DNA of 64,000 bases from contig NZ_JROM01000016.1 of the NCBI RefSeq assembly GCF_000786655.1, forward strand, positions 186,001 to 250,000. The letters are read 5' to 3'. Source of the DNA: Kocuria marina (lineage in GTDB: Bacteria > Actinomycetota > Actinomycetes > Actinomycetales > Micrococcaceae). The translations under genes were made by a program, and so were the position numbers. Of the stretch, positions 17,949 through 26,848 are shown in pieces. Position 1 is the first letter of the stretch, and every line of letters starts with the position of its first letter. The notes beneath the pieces were generated by a model that was not told where the DNA came from, did not search any database, and was given only the letters and a program-made list of their open reading frames with translations.

Positions 17949-18536
17949 GTGACCATCCTCGCTCAGACCCAGGACGCTGCCGGTGGCGGCGCCGGAACCG
18001 CATGGTTCCTGCCCGTGATGCTCGTGGTCATGGTCCTGCTGCTGTGGCTGCCCATGCGCCGACAGAAGAAGGCCCAGGCCCAGATGAAGGCCAAGCAGGC
18101 CACCATGGAACCGGGCACGCGTGTAATGACGAGCTTCGGTCTCTACGGCACCCTGCGGGACATGGACCGGGAGAACAACAAGGCCGTCCTGGAGATCTCC
18201 CCGGGCCAGCTCGTCACGGTGCACTCCCAGACCGTGACCACCGTGGTGGACGAGCTGCCCGCCGAGTCCGCGACCACCGCCGCCCCCGGCGTGGTCGAGG
18301 CGGACTCCGTGCGGGCCGGTACCCCCGAGGCGGCCGGTTCGGCGCACCGCGTGGACCCGATCGACCCCGTGGACGGTTCCACGGCCGCCGGCGAGCAGGG
18401 CACCACCCAGCGCGGCACCATCCAGCCCGGTTCCGCCCAGTCCGGCACCACACCGGGTGCGGCGGCCCCGGACGCCTCGCACCAAACCTGGCGCGACGCC
18501 CGCGACCGCGACGACCGCGGTAACCCCACCACCTGA
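17949..18536 (+). CDS. yajC: Preprotein translocase subunit YajC
   Basis: YajC (195 residues) is a single-span accessory of the SecDF complex. The membrane helix (WFLPVMLVVMVLLLWLP) is followed at once by the conserved RRQKKAQAQMKAKQATMEPG and the small beta domain (GTRVMTSFGLYGTLRDMD). The C-terminal ~95 residues form a Thr/Ala/Gly/Pro-rich, low-complexity tail much longer than in E. coli (110 residues total there). GTG 17949 gives a short N-terminus before the helix. secD and secF follow, but a terminator hairpin intervenes. Confidence 0.93.
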   Translation: MTILAQTQDAAGGGAGTAWFLPVMLVVMVLLLWLPMRRQKKAQAQMKAKQATMEPGTRVMTSFGLYGTLRDMDRENNKAVLEISPGQLVTVHSQTVTTVVDELPAESATTAAPGVVEADSVRAGTPEAAGSAHRVDPIDPVDGSTAAGEQGTTQRGTIQPGSAQSGTTPGAAAPDASHQTWRDARDRDDRGNPTT

Positions 18537-18553
18537 TTTTCCCCCACCGGGAC

Positions 18554-18580
18554 ACGGGCCGAGGACCTCGGCCCGTTTCT
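18554..18580 (+). terminator. Rho-independent terminator between yajC and secD
   Basis: A 10-bp perfect stem (ACGGGCCGAG / CTCGGCCCGT, 18554-18563 with 18567-18576) closes a 3-nt loop and ends in TTTCT. It could lower read-through so that secDF is made at a different level from yajC. No secD promoter is evident in the ~50 nt before the start. Confidence 0.7.
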
Positions 18581-18631
18581 CATGTGTCGACCGGGCCGCG
18601 GCCCCGGTCGAGGGCTCGTTGAAGGACAGCA

Positions 18632-20566
18632 ATGGCAGCAGAGAAGAAGGCGCAGACCCCGGGATCGCGTGGCGGGTCCCGTTGGCGGCGCACCAAGGCC
18701 TCCGGCACCTCGGAGGGGACCCCCGGGAACGGGACCGCAGCGGCGAACGGCACGTCCGGTCGGAACGGGACGGGTACCGCGAAGCGGCGACCCCGCTCCG
18801 GAGCGGCCGCGGCGGCGTCGTCGGCGCGCAAGGCCCTGGTGGCTCTTGCAGCGGTGATCGCGATCCTCGCCGGGGTACTCGTCTACGGTGTGACGACCGA
18901 CCGCACCGGGTGGGCGCCCAAGCTGGCGCTGGATCTCGAGGGTGGCACGCAGATGGTGCTCTCGCCCACGCTGCAGGGGGAGAACTCCGGTCAGGACATC
19001 TCCCAGGAGCAACTGGACCAGGCGGTCGAGATCATCCGCCAGCGCGTGGACGGTGCGGGTGTCTCCGAGGCGGAGATCACCACGCAGTCCGGTCGCAACA
19101 TCGTGGTGTCGATGCCCGGTGTGCCCTCGTCCGAGACGCGTGAGCTGATCCAGACCTCCGCGCAGATGGCGTTCCGTCCCGTGATCGTCTCGGGTCCCGG
19201 CGCGGCCACCCCGGAGAACCAACGCACCGACCCCAAGTCGATCCCCCAACCGGAGGGTGAGCCCGAGAACTCGTCCGACCCCAAGTGGGTCACGCGGGAT
19301 CTCTTCGCCAGGTACGAGGCGCTCGACTGCAGTGCGCCGCGGCCCCAGGAGGAGCGCGCCTCCCAGCCGCAGGACGAGGCGATCGTGGCGTGCGATCCGC
19401 AGAGCAACTCCAAGTTCATCCTGGGCCCCGTCGAGATCCCCGGCACGGACATCGCCACGGCGTCCTACGCCCAGGCGACCAACTCCCAGGGCCACGCGAC
19501 GGGCGGGTTCGCCGTGAACCTGCAGTTCAACGACGAGGGCACCCAGACCTTCAAGGAACTCTCCGAGCGGCTCTACGGGCTCGGCCAGGGCGGACAGAAC
19601 GGTGCACGCAACCGGTTCGCGATCGTGCTGGACGGTTCCGTGGTCTCCGCGCCGACCATGAACGCCGTGATCACGGACGGCCGTGCGCAGATCACCGGCA
19701 ACTTCACCGAGGACGAGGCCAAGTTCCTGTCCGAGCAGTTGAAGTACGGTGCGTTGCCGGTGTCCTTTTCGATCGACTCCGAACAGCAGATCTCCGCGAC
19801 CCTGGGTAGCAACCAGTTGCGGATGGGCATCATCGCGGGCCTGATCGGTCTGGCGCTCGTGTGCATCTACTCGCTGTTCCAGTACCGCTGGCTGGGTCTC
19901 GTGACCATCGCTTCACTCGTCGTGGCCGGTGTCGTGACCTACCTGGCCATCACCCTGCTGGGGTGGGGCGCGAACTACCGACTGTCCCTGGCCGGCGTCG
20001 CGGGTCTCGTGGTGGCCATCGGTCAGACCGCGGACTCGTTCATCGTGTACTTCGAACGCATCCGAGACGAGATCCGCGCCGGGCGCACGATCCCGGCCGC
20101 CGTGGACCACGGCTGGCAACGCGCGCGCCAGACGGTGCTCGCGTCCAAGGCCGTGAACCTGTTGGCCGCCGTGGTGCTCTACTTCGTGGCCGTGGGCAAC
20201 GTGCGCGGCTTCGCGTTCACGCTCGGTCTCACCGCGATCGCGGACCTGCTGGTCGTGTTCCTGTTCACCCACCCGATCATGGTGTTGCTCGCACGCACCC
20301 GCTACTTCGGCAACGGCGCGCGGCACTCGGGTCTGGACCCCGAAGCGCTCGACGCCGTCCCGCTCTACCGCGGCGCCGGCCGGCTGCGCAGCCCCGAGGA
20401 CGGTGACGGTCTCACGATCGCCGAACGACGACGCCGCGCGGCACAGCAGGCGAGCGCAGCGCCGTCGTCCGCAGCGCCGTCGTCCGCCGCCGAACCCGGC
20501 GGGAACGCGTCCGTCGGCTCCACCGCGGCCACCGCCCGTCCCGATTCCGAGGAGACCCAGCGATGA
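18632..20566 (+). CDS. secD: Protein translocase subunit SecD
   Basis: SecD (644 residues) is an RND-type membrane protein that uses the proton gradient to pull secreted proteins through SecYEG. A 68-residue Gly/Ser/Thr/Arg-rich cytoplasmic tail precedes the first membrane span (ALVALAAVIAILAGVLVYG). The family motif LALDLEGGTQMVL, the large periplasmic P1 domain (~100-370) and a C-terminal block of five membrane helices (MGIIAGLIGLALVCIYSLF, RGFAFTLGLTAIADLLVVF and others) follow. The C-terminus is Ala/Ser-rich. secF overlaps by 4 bp. Confidence 0.97.
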   Translation: MAAEKKAQTPGSRGGSRWRRTKASGTSEGTPGNGTAAANGTSGRNGTGTAKRRPRSGAAAAASSARKALVALAAVIAILAGVLVYGVTTDRTGWAPKLALDLEGGTQMVLSPTLQGENSGQDISQEQLDQAVEIIRQRVDGAGVSEAEITTQSGRNIVVSMPGVPSSETRELIQTSAQMAFRPVIVSGPGAATPENQRTDPKSIPQPEGEPENSSDPKWVTRDLFARYEALDCSAPRPQEERASQPQDEAIVACDPQSNSKFILGPVEIPGTDIATASYAQATNSQGHATGGFAVNLQFNDEGTQTFKELSERLYGLGQGGQNGARNRFAIVLDGSVVSAPTMNAVITDGRAQITGNFTEDEAKFLSEQLKYGALPVSFSIDSEQQISATLGSNQLRMGIIAGLIGLALVCIYSLFQYRWLGLVTIASLVVAGVVTYLAITLLGWGANYRLSLAGVAGLVVAIGQTADSFIVYFERIRDEIRAGRTIPAAVDHGWQRARQTVLASKAVNLLAAVVLYFVAVGNVRGFAFTLGLTAIADLLVVFLFTHPIMVLLARTRYFGNGARHSGLDPEALDAVPLYRGAGRLRSPEDGDGLTIAERRRRAAQQASAAPSSAAPSSAAEPGGNASVGSTAATARPDSEETQR

Positions 20567-21597
20567 GCAACCGACTCGCGCGTTTCGGCAATGACCTGCA
20601 CAGCGGGCGCACGTCCTACCCCTTCGTCCAGAAGCGGGGACCGTGGCTCGCCGTGAGCCTGGCCCTCGTGGTGATCTCCGTGCTGATCCCCGTGATCAAG
20701 GGCGGGTTCAACCTGGGGATCGACTTCACGGGCGGCTCCGAGTTCACGGTCTCGGACGTGTCCACCACGGACGTCTCCCTGGGCGAGCGGGCGGTCGCCG
20801 AGACCCCCGGTGCCCACGAGGCCACCGTGACGAACATCGCCCCGGGCACCGTGCGGGTGCAGACCCAGCAACTCGACGACGACCAGACCCTGACCCTGAA
20901 GAACAAGCTGCAGGACGCCTACGGCGTGGGCGAGGACCAGGTGACCTCCAACTTCGTGGGACCCACGTGGGGCCAGGGCGTGACCCGGCAGGCCCTGTGG
21001 GGGCTCGTGATCTTCGTGGTGCTCGCGCTCGCACTCATGGCGCTGTACTTCCGCACGTGGAAGATGTCCGTGTCCGCGATCGCAGCCATGCTCTTCACGA
21101 TCGTCATCACCGCGGGTGTGTACTCCCTGGTGGGCTTCGAGATCACCCCCTCCGCGGTGATCGGCTTCCTCACGGTGCTGTCCTACTCGCTCTACGACTC
21201 GGTGGTGGTCTTCGACAAGGTGCGTGAGAACACCGCGGGGCTCGTGGACGGCAGCGCGCCCGAGGAACGCAGGAAACGCACGTTCGGGGAACAGGTCAAC
21301 CTGGCCGTGAACCAGACCCTCGTGCGCTCGATCAACACGTCCGTGGTGGGCATCCTCCCCGTGGGGTCCATCCTGTTCATCGGTGCCTACCTGCTCGGGG
21401 CCGGAACGTTGAAGGACCTCTCGCTGTCCTTGTTCGTGGGCATCATCGTGGGCACGCTCGCTACACTGTTCGTGGCCGCGCCCCTGTACTCGTGGTTGCG
21501 CGACCGCGAACCCGGCGTGCGGGAGCAGACCCGCCGGGTGCTCGAACACCGCACGGGCGAGGCGCCTCCGGTGAGCGCGGATCCCGTGGCGGTCTGA
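20563..21597 (+). CDS. secF: Protein translocase subunit SecF
   Basis: SecF (344 residues) partners SecD. An N-terminal span (WLAVSLALVVISVLIPVI) is followed by the motif FNLGIDFTGGSEF, a short periplasmic domain, and five further membrane segments with the family hallmark LTVLSYSLYDSVVVFDKVREN. The ATG overlaps the secD stop (ATGA), so the two are translationally coupled. A strong hairpin at 21617 ends the unit. Confidence 0.97.
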   Translation: MSNRLARFGNDLHSGRTSYPFVQKRGPWLAVSLALVVISVLIPVIKGGFNLGIDFTGGSEFTVSDVSTTDVSLGERAVAETPGAHEATVTNIAPGTVRVQTQQLDDDQTLTLKNKLQDAYGVGEDQVTSNFVGPTWGQGVTRQALWGLVIFVVLALALMALYFRTWKMSVSAIAAMLFTIVITAGVYSLVGFEITPSAVIGFLTVLSYSLYDSVVVFDKVRENTAGLVDGSAPEERRKRTFGEQVNLAVNQTLVRSINTSVVGILPVGSILFIGAYLLGAGTLKDLSLSLFVGIIVGTLATLFVAAPLYSWLRDREPGVREQTRRVLEHRTGEAPPVSADPVAV

Positions 21598-21616
21598 CGC
21601 GACACCTCGCACTCGC

Positions 21617-21643
21617 GGCCGGTCGCGCATGGCGTGACCGGCC
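21617..21643 (+). terminator. Terminator hairpin after secF
   Basis: A 12-bp stem with one G-U pair (21617-21628 with 21632-21643) and a 3-nt loop, 20 bp after the secF stop. There is no T-tract. It separates secDF from rel, which has its own promoter. Confidence 0.65.
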
Positions 21644-21713
21644 ACGTGCGTTGTGACCGAACGTGCGGGCGGCGACGCCGCTCGGTACCCCGCCCGCGGC
21701 AGGTGAGCACTGC

Positions 21714-21767
21714 GTCCGCGGCACGTCCGTACTGTGTCCGCGGCGCATCGGCACCGTTGTCCGCGGC
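21714..21767 (+). repeat. Three phased direct repeats (GTCCGCGGC) upstream of rel
   Basis: GTCCGCGGC occurs at 21714-21722, 21736-21744 and 21759-21767, spaced 22 and 23 bp (about two helical turns). The copies are embedded in a looser repeat, ACTGyGTCCGCGGC. They end 15 bp before the rel -10. Phased half-sites in this position suggest a DNA-binding regulator; none is identified. Confidence 0.55.
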
Positions 21768-21782
21768 GTGTCGGCGCGGGCT

Positions 21783-21788
21783 TAGACT
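21783..21788 (+). promoter_or_regulatory. rel promoter -10 (TAGACT)
   Basis: TAGACT followed by GGG lies 70 nt upstream of the rel start. The best -35 (TTGTCC, 21757-21762) is 20 bp away, longer than optimal, and lies inside the third direct repeat. Confidence 0.5.
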
Positions 21789-21858
21789 GGGACATCAGCC
21801 CGCGGGGGCTCATGTCCGGCCTCCCGCGGTCGCGGCGACGATGAGGAGGCCACGGATC

Positions 21859-24312
21859 ATGTCCAGCCAGTCCGAGAACGGTGGTGCCCAGGCACCCGTG
21901 GGCTCCGCGGTCACGTCCTCCGGCGCGGCCTCCGCTCAGGAGGCGTCCCGTCCGAGTTCCGCGCCGCCCGCTCGCCCGAGTGCCGCGCGCGGCGACTTCG
22001 GGGGCACCCATTTCGTCCTGCCCGCCTCTCGGCCCGTGTTCGGGCGGGCGGTCTTCCCGGGGCGCAGCGAACGCACCCGCTCGACCCTCTCGGTGCTCAG
22101 CGGTGAATCGGTCCCGAGCTCGCCCATCCTGGTGCCCCTGCTGCGCACGGTGCAGAACACCCATCCCGAGGAGGACCTTTCGGTCCTGGAGCGGGCCTTC
22201 ACGGTCGCGGACACCCACCACGAGGGACAGAAGCGCAAGTCCGGGGACCCGTACATCACCCACCCGGTGGCCGTGACCACGATCCTCGCGGAACTCGGGA
22301 TGACCGGTGCCACGCTCGTGGCCGGTCTGCTGCACGACACCGTGGAGGACACGTCCTACACGCTCGAGCAAGTGCGCGAGGAGTTCGGCGAGGAGGTCGC
22401 CGCGCTCGTGGACGGCGTGACCAAGCTGGACAAGATCCAGTACGGGGAGAACGCGCAGGCGGAGACCGTGCGCAAGATGATCGTGGCCATGGCCAAGGAC
22501 ATCCGCGTGTTGGTCATCAAACTCGCGGACCGTTTGCACAATGCCCGGACGTGGCGCTTCGTGTCCTCCGAGTCCTCCGGGCGCAAGGCGCGCGAGACCC
22601 TCGAGATCTTCGCTCCGCTGGCCCACCGACTGGGCATGAACACGATCAAGTGGGAGCTCGAGGACCTGTCCTTCGCGGCCCTGCACCCCAAGGTGTACGA
22701 GGAGATCGTGCGCATGGTGGGGGAGCGCACCCCCGAGCGCGAGCGTCACCTCGCGGAGATCCGCGGTCAGATCGCCGAGGCGCTGGACGCGTCCGGGATC
22801 GAGGCGACCATCACGGGCCGGCCGAAGCACTACTACTCGATCTACCAGAAGATGATCGTGCGGGGTAAGGACTTCGACGAGATCCACGACCTGCAGGCCG
22901 CGCGCGTGCTCGTGAACTCCGTGCGCGAATGCTATGCGGCGCTGGGTGTGCTGCACGCGAAGTGGCGGCCGCTGCCCGGGCGGTTCAAGGACTACATCGC
23001 CATGCCCAAGTTCAACATGTACCAGTCCCTGCACACCACGGTGATCGGGCCCGCGGGGCGTCCCGTGGAGATCCAGATCCGCACCCACGAGATGCACCGC
23101 CGCGCCGAGTACGGCGTGGCCGCGCACTGGAAGTACAAGGACAAGGTCAACCAGGCGAACTCCGCGACCCCCAAGGCCAAGGAGGGTGAGCTGAACTGGC
23201 TCAGCTCCCTGGTGTCGTGGCAGGAGGAGGCCAAGGACTCCTCGGACTTCCTGGACTCGCTGCGCTATCAGATCAACACCGCCGAGGTGTACGTGTTCAC
23301 GCCCAAGGGCGAGGTCATGGCCCTGCCCACGGGGTCCACGCCGGTGGACTTCGCGTACGCGGTGCACACCGAGGTGGGCAACCGCACGATCGGCGCGCGC
23401 GTCAACGGCAAGCTCGCCCCGCTGTCGTCCCGGTTGCAGCACGGGGACCGCGTGGAGATCCTCACGTCCAAGTCGGAACAGGCGGCGCCGTCCCAGGACT
23501 GGCTCAAGTTCGTGGGCTCCCCGCGGGCGCGCACCAAGATCCGGCAGTGGTTCTCCAAGGAACGCCGCGAGGAAGCGATCGAGCGGGGCAAGGACCAGCT
23601 CACCCGGGCGCTGCGCAAGCACCACCTCCCGCTGCAGCGCACGGTCACGAGCGCAGCGCTGCTCGCGGTGGCCCAGGACTTCAACCGCGGGGACGTGGCC
23701 GCGCTCTACGAAGCCATCGGTTCGGACGCCGTGGGCGCCCACCAGGTCGTCGACAAGTTGTTGCAGCACCTGGGCGGGGCCGAGGGCACGGAGGAGGACC
23801 TCGCCGAGACCACGCGGGTGACCCACCCCGTGCGCCCCGGCGTCTCGGACGCGGGTGTGCTCGTGCAGGGGGCCTCGGACGTCTACGTCAAGATCGCCCG
23901 GTGTTGCACCCCGGTGCCCCCGGACGAGATCGTGGGTTTCGTCACGCGCGGGTCCGGGATCTCGGTGCACCGCAAGGACTGCGCCAACATGCGGGTCATC
24001 CCGGAGGACGACGACCGGATCAAGGACGTCTCGTGGGCGCCCACCCAGTCCTCGCTGTTCCTCGTGGAGATCCAGGTGGAAGCCCTGGATCGCAAGTCCC
24101 TGCTCTACGACGTGACCAAGGCGCTGTCGGAGAATCACGTGAACATCCTCTCGGCGCAGGTGCACACGTCCCGCTCCCGGCTGGCGATCTCCCGGTTCTC
24201 GTTCGAGATGGGGGACACCCGCTACCTGGACCACGTGCTCAACCAGGTGCGCCGGATCGACGGCGTCTACGACGTCTACCGCACCTCGGGACACCGCCCG
24301 GTCAACTCCTGA
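21859..24312 (+). CDS. rel: Bifunctional (p)ppGpp synthetase/hydrolase Rel
   Basis: Rel (817 residues) makes and degrades the stringent-response alarmone (p)ppGpp. A ~110-residue low-complexity N-terminal extension precedes the HD hydrolase domain ([13 protein letters not shown], then HDTVEDT). The synthetase domain ([31 protein letters not shown]), the TGS domain ([22 protein letters not shown]), the zinc-finger/helical region ([19 protein letters not shown]) and the C-terminal ACT domain follow. ATG 21859 is chosen because AGGAGG lies 9 nt upstream (ATG 21841 precedes that site). The apt gene found between secF and rel in mycobacteria is absent here. Confidence 0.97.
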   Translation: MSSQSENGGAQAPVGSAVTSSGAASAQEASRPSSAPPARPSAARGDFGGTHFVLPASRPVFGRAVFPGRSERTRSTLSVLSGESVPSSPILVPLLRTVQNTHPEEDLSVLERAFTVADTHHEGQKRKSGDPYITHPVAVTTILAELGMTGATLVAGLLHDTVEDTSYTLEQVREEFGEEVAALVDGVTKLDKIQYGENAQAETVRKMIVAMAKDIRVLVIKLADRLHNARTWRFVSSESSGRKARETLEIFAPLAHRLGMNTIKWELEDLSFAALHPKVYEEIVRMVGERTPERERHLAEIRGQIAEALDASGIEATITGRPKHYYSIYQKMIVRGKDFDEIHDLQAARVLVNSVRECYAALGVLHAKWRPLPGRFKDYIAMPKFNMYQSLHTTVIGPAGRPVEIQIRTHEMHRRAEYGVAAHWKYKDKVNQANSATPKAKEGELNWLSSLVSWQEEAKDSSDFLDSLRYQINTAEVYVFTPKGEVMALPTGSTPVDFAYAVHTEVGNRTIGARVNGKLAPLSSRLQHGDRVEILTSKSEQAAPSQDWLKFVGSPRARTKIRQWFSKERREEAIERGKDQLTRALRKHHLPLQRTVTSAALLAVAQDFNRGDVAALYEAIGSDAVGAHQVVDKLLQHLGGAEGTEEDLAETTRVTHPVRPGVSDAGVLVQGASDVYVKIARCCTPVPPDEIVGFVTRGSGISVHRKDCANMRVIPEDDDRIKDVSWAPTQSSLFLVEIQVEALDRKSLLYDVTKALSENHVNILSAQVHTSRSRLAISRFSFEMGDTRYLDHVLNQVRRIDGVYDVYRTSGHRPVNS

Positions 24313-24925
24313 AGGGTCCGCCCGCGCGTCCGGCCTCGAGCGCCCGTGCGAGCTTGCGGACGCGGGCGATCGCGACCCGGCGACCCGGCAGTTTGGCCAG
24401 GGCCTCGAGTTCGGCAAGCAGGTGCTGCGGTGAGCAGTGCAGGCGCGGTGCGCTCAGCAGGGCGAGCAGAGCGGCGTCGCCGGCCGGGCCGGTGACGTGC
24501 ACCGCGAGGTCCACGGCGGTGCGCAGGGGAGTGGTCAGTGTGATGCCGTGGTGGACCACGAGGTCCCGCGGCGCGAACCCCGTCTGATGGATCACGAGAC
24601 CCGGCGGCACCGTGGTGGTCGTGCGCGCGGACTTGTCCACGAGGATCGTCACGGGCGAGGGCTCGGGCGCGCAGCGGTAGAACCATGCGGCCCCGAGCCG
24701 CCCGAGCACACCCCGCCGTTGAAGGTGCCCGGGCACGACCCTGCTCACCGCCGTGGCTCGCAACTGGAGCGTGGGGGCGGCGGTCGCGGGTACGTAGGCG
24801 TCGAGCAGTTCGCGGCGCAACAAACCGTCCTCGGCCATCGCGCTCAGTTCGGCGCGGCTGAACGGGTGGCCCGGGAGCAGGACGAGGGGCGCGGTGGTGC
24901 CGCGAGCGGTGAGCACGGAAGTCAT
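24302..24925 (-). CDS. Hypothetical protein, AbiEi-antitoxin-like
   Basis: This 207-residue basic protein has no certain family. [19 protein letters not shown] resembles the winged-helix start of AbiEi-type antitoxin-domain proteins, and [11 protein letters not shown] recalls the linker before DUF559-type domains in actinobacterial relatives, but no such C-terminal nuclease domain is present. ATG 24925 is preferred over upstream starts that would add ~41 unlike residues. The 3' end overlaps that of rel by 11 bp, tail to tail. There is no partner toxin next to it, so a toxin-antitoxin role is not supported. Confidence 0.6.
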   Translation of the reverse strand: MTSVLTARGTTAPLVLLPGHPFSRAELSAMAEDGLLRRELLDAYVPATAAPTLQLRATAVSRVVPGHLQRRGVLGRLGAAWFYRCAPEPSPVTILVDKSARTTTTVPPGLVIHQTGFAPRDLVVHHGITLTTPLRTAVDLAVHVTGPAGDAALLALLSAPRLHCSPQHLLAELEALAKLPGRRVAIARVRKLARALEAGRAGGPFRS

Positions 24926-25093
24926 GGACCCAATCCCACCCCACGGCGTACCGGAAGGGCAGGGCAGCAGCCGGATTGTGGAGAACGCCCGTGCAACGAG
25001 CCGCGCCGCGAGATCCCCCGACGGTGCGCGGGCCGGTACCGCACGCATCGCGCTCCGCGGCGAGGAACGGCCGGACCCCCGGTCGCAATCACG

Positions 25094-25135
25094 AGGAACG
25101 CCCCCGCCCCGGCGAACCGGGACGGGGGCGTTCCT
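25094..25135 (-). terminator. Terminator hairpin after the DUF349 gene
   Basis: A 13-bp perfect stem (AGGAACGCCCCCG / CGGGGGCGTTCCT) surrounds a 16-nt loop, 19 bp beyond the DUF349 stop on the minus strand. The rest of the 228-nt gap 24926-25153 shows no other clear signal, apart from the likely promoter of the AbiEi-like gene, which I could not define. Confidence 0.75.
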
Positions 25136-25153
25136 GCAGTCGGCGGCAGGGAA

Positions 25154-26596
25154 TCAGCGCAGTTCGGACGCCGAAGCCTGCAGTGTGGCGAGCCACTGCT
25201 CGCTCGTGGCCAGGTCCTTCTCGAGGGACGCGGCCTTCTTGGTGTTGCCACCCGCACGGGCGGCCTCGAGGGCGGCGCGCTGATCGGCGATCTTGTTCTC
25301 CAGCTGGGACAGCATGGAGTTGGAGCGCGCCTTGGTCTCAGGGTCGGTGCGCCGCCAGCGGTCGTCCTCGGCCTTCTTGACGACGTCCTCCACGGCGCGC
25401 AGTTCGTTCTCCACGCGGCGCATGTGGGCGCGGGGGACCTTACCCGCCTCCTCCCAGCGCTGCTGGACGGACGCGAGCTGCTTCTTGGCGGCGTCGAGGT
25501 CCTTGACGGGCAGGATCTGCTTGGCCTCGGCGAGCAGCTGCTCCTTGACCGTGAGGTTGCCCGCGTACTCCTGGTCGATCCGCTCGTTCGCGGCGGTGCG
25601 CGCGGAGAAGAACACGTCCTGGGCGGCGCGGAACCGGGCCCACAGGGCGTCGTCCTCCTTGCGGGACGCGCGCGGGGCCTCCTTCCACCGGTCCATGAGC
25701 TCGCGGTACTTCCCGGCGGTCTCACCCCACTCGGTGGACGAGGACAGCGCCTCGGCCTCCTTGATCAGGCCCTCCTTGACGCGCTTGGCCTTGGCGTTGG
25801 TCTCGTCCAGGGACGAGAAGAAGGCCTTGCGGTGCCGGTCGAACGTGGTGCGGGCCTTGCGGAAGCGCTTCCACAGGGCGTCCTCGTCCGACTTGGGCAG
25901 GCGTCCGCCAGAGCGCTGGTGGTCCTGCCACTGCGAGAACAGCTCCGCCATGCGCGCGGACGAGTGCTTCCACTGCGTCTTGGCGGGGTCCTGCGCGGCG
26001 ACCTCCTCGGCGGCCTCCACGATCGCGGTGCGGTGCGCGAGCTGCTGCGTCTTGGCGGCCTTGGCCTCCTCGCGTTCGCGGTTGACGGCCACCTTGATCG
26101 CGTCCTCAAGGGTGTCCAGGCGCGTGGAGAGATCCGTGAGATCGCCCACCATGGTGTGCGCGTCCACCTGCTCGCGTACGTGGTCCACGGTCTTGCGCAT
26201 GTCACCCGCGGGTGCCTTGGCAGCGATGCGCTGTTCGAGCAGCGCGACCTGCGCCTCGGCGTCGTCGAACTTGCGCGCGAAATAGGCGAGCGCCTCGTCG
26301 GGCGTGGCGTCCGGGAACTGCCCGCACTCGTACTCGGTGCCCTGGACGCTCACGTACACGGTGCCGTTCTCGTCCGCGCGGCCGAAGGCCCGGGCGCGTT
26401 CCACGGACTCGGCCGGGGCGAGCGCGGCGTGGGTGCCCTCCGCGGGACGCGGCTGGGCCGCCGCCGGTGCGGGCGCGGGTGCCGCGCTCGGGGTGGGTTT
26501 GGGGGTCGACGGCGCCGCGGGCTTGGGCGCGGACGCCGCGGGGGTGGCCGGACCCGGGACGGGACGGCGGTCGTCGGATTCAGGACGTTCTGTCAC
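25154..26596 (-). CDS. DUF349-repeat protein
   Basis: This 480-residue protein has an Ala/Pro-rich, disordered N-terminus (~1-80) followed by at least four DUF349 repeats. These are helical units with WxRF/WKxF-type signatures (DALWKRFRKARTTFDRHRKAF is read here as LWKRFRKA; also LWARFRAAQDVFF). The protein is rich in Lys, Glu and Ala and probably largely coiled. The function of DUF349 proteins is unknown. GTG 26596 (VTERPESDD) is preferred to an upstream ATG that would cross the divergent promoter region. It is divergently transcribed from hisS. Confidence 0.88.
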   Translation of the reverse strand: MTERPESDDRRPVPGPATPAASAPKPAAPSTPKPTPSAAPAPAPAAAQPRPAEGTHAALAPAESVERARAFGRADENGTVYVSVQGTEYECGQFPDATPDEALAYFARKFDDAEAQVALLEQRIAAKAPAGDMRKTVDHVREQVDAHTMVGDLTDLSTRLDTLEDAIKVAVNREREEAKAAKTQQLAHRTAIVEAAEEVAAQDPAKTQWKHSSARMAELFSQWQDHQRSGGRLPKSDEDALWKRFRKARTTFDRHRKAFFSSLDETNAKAKRVKEGLIKEAEALSSSTEWGETAGKYRELMDRWKEAPRASRKEDDALWARFRAAQDVFFSARTAANERIDQEYAGNLTVKEQLLAEAKQILPVKDLDAAKKQLASVQQRWEEAGKVPRAHMRRVENELRAVEDVVKKAEDDRWRRTDPETKARSNSMLSQLENKIADQRAALEAARAGGNTKKAASLEKDLATSEQWLATLQASASELR

Positions 26597-26681
26597 CGCT
26601 ACAACTCTTTCTGCACGACCCCGCCGGCGCTGCCCGCAGCTGCGGGCGTCCCGGTGGGGTTTCCAATGGTGGACACCGGCC

Positions 26682-26708
26682 ATCCTATCGAGCCGCGCGG
26701 CTTAGACT
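26682..26708. promoter_or_regulatory. Divergent -10 elements of the DUF349 gene and hisS
   Basis: TAGGAT on the minus strand (26682-26687) serves the DUF349 gene, and TAGACT on the plus strand (26703-26708) serves hisS. They are only 15 bp apart, so each polymerase footprint covers the other promoter. A 16-bp palindrome (26632-26647) lies in the leader of the leftward transcript. Confidence 0.5.
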
Positions 26709-26848
26709 GGCAGCTGACACCGTCCGCGCTCGCGCACGCCCCGGTTCCGGGGGTTGCTCGTACGACGACGCCGCGCCGCCCGGGGCTTCCCCGGCGCACC
26801 GGCCGAGCCCCGGACCGCCCGAGACCCACTACCGAGGAGTTCCCACCC

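Noticed and set aside
14428-18003. Very long open frame on the minus strand opposite yebC-ruvCAB
   Set aside because: It is an antisense shadow produced by G+C-rich third positions. Its translation is Arg/Ala/Gly-rich without any motif, and the plus strand encodes clear families over the whole length.
20365-24417. 1350-codon open frame opposite secD-secF-rel, and similar antisense frames at 617-3490 and 26702-30229
   Set aside because: Same antisense codon-bias artefact; no start signals, no family features, and strong plus-strand genes occupy these intervals.
24302-24925. Complete toxin-antitoxin module next to rel
   Set aside because: Only one AbiEi-like gene is present; its neighbours are rel and a DUF349 gene, with no toxin-like partner.
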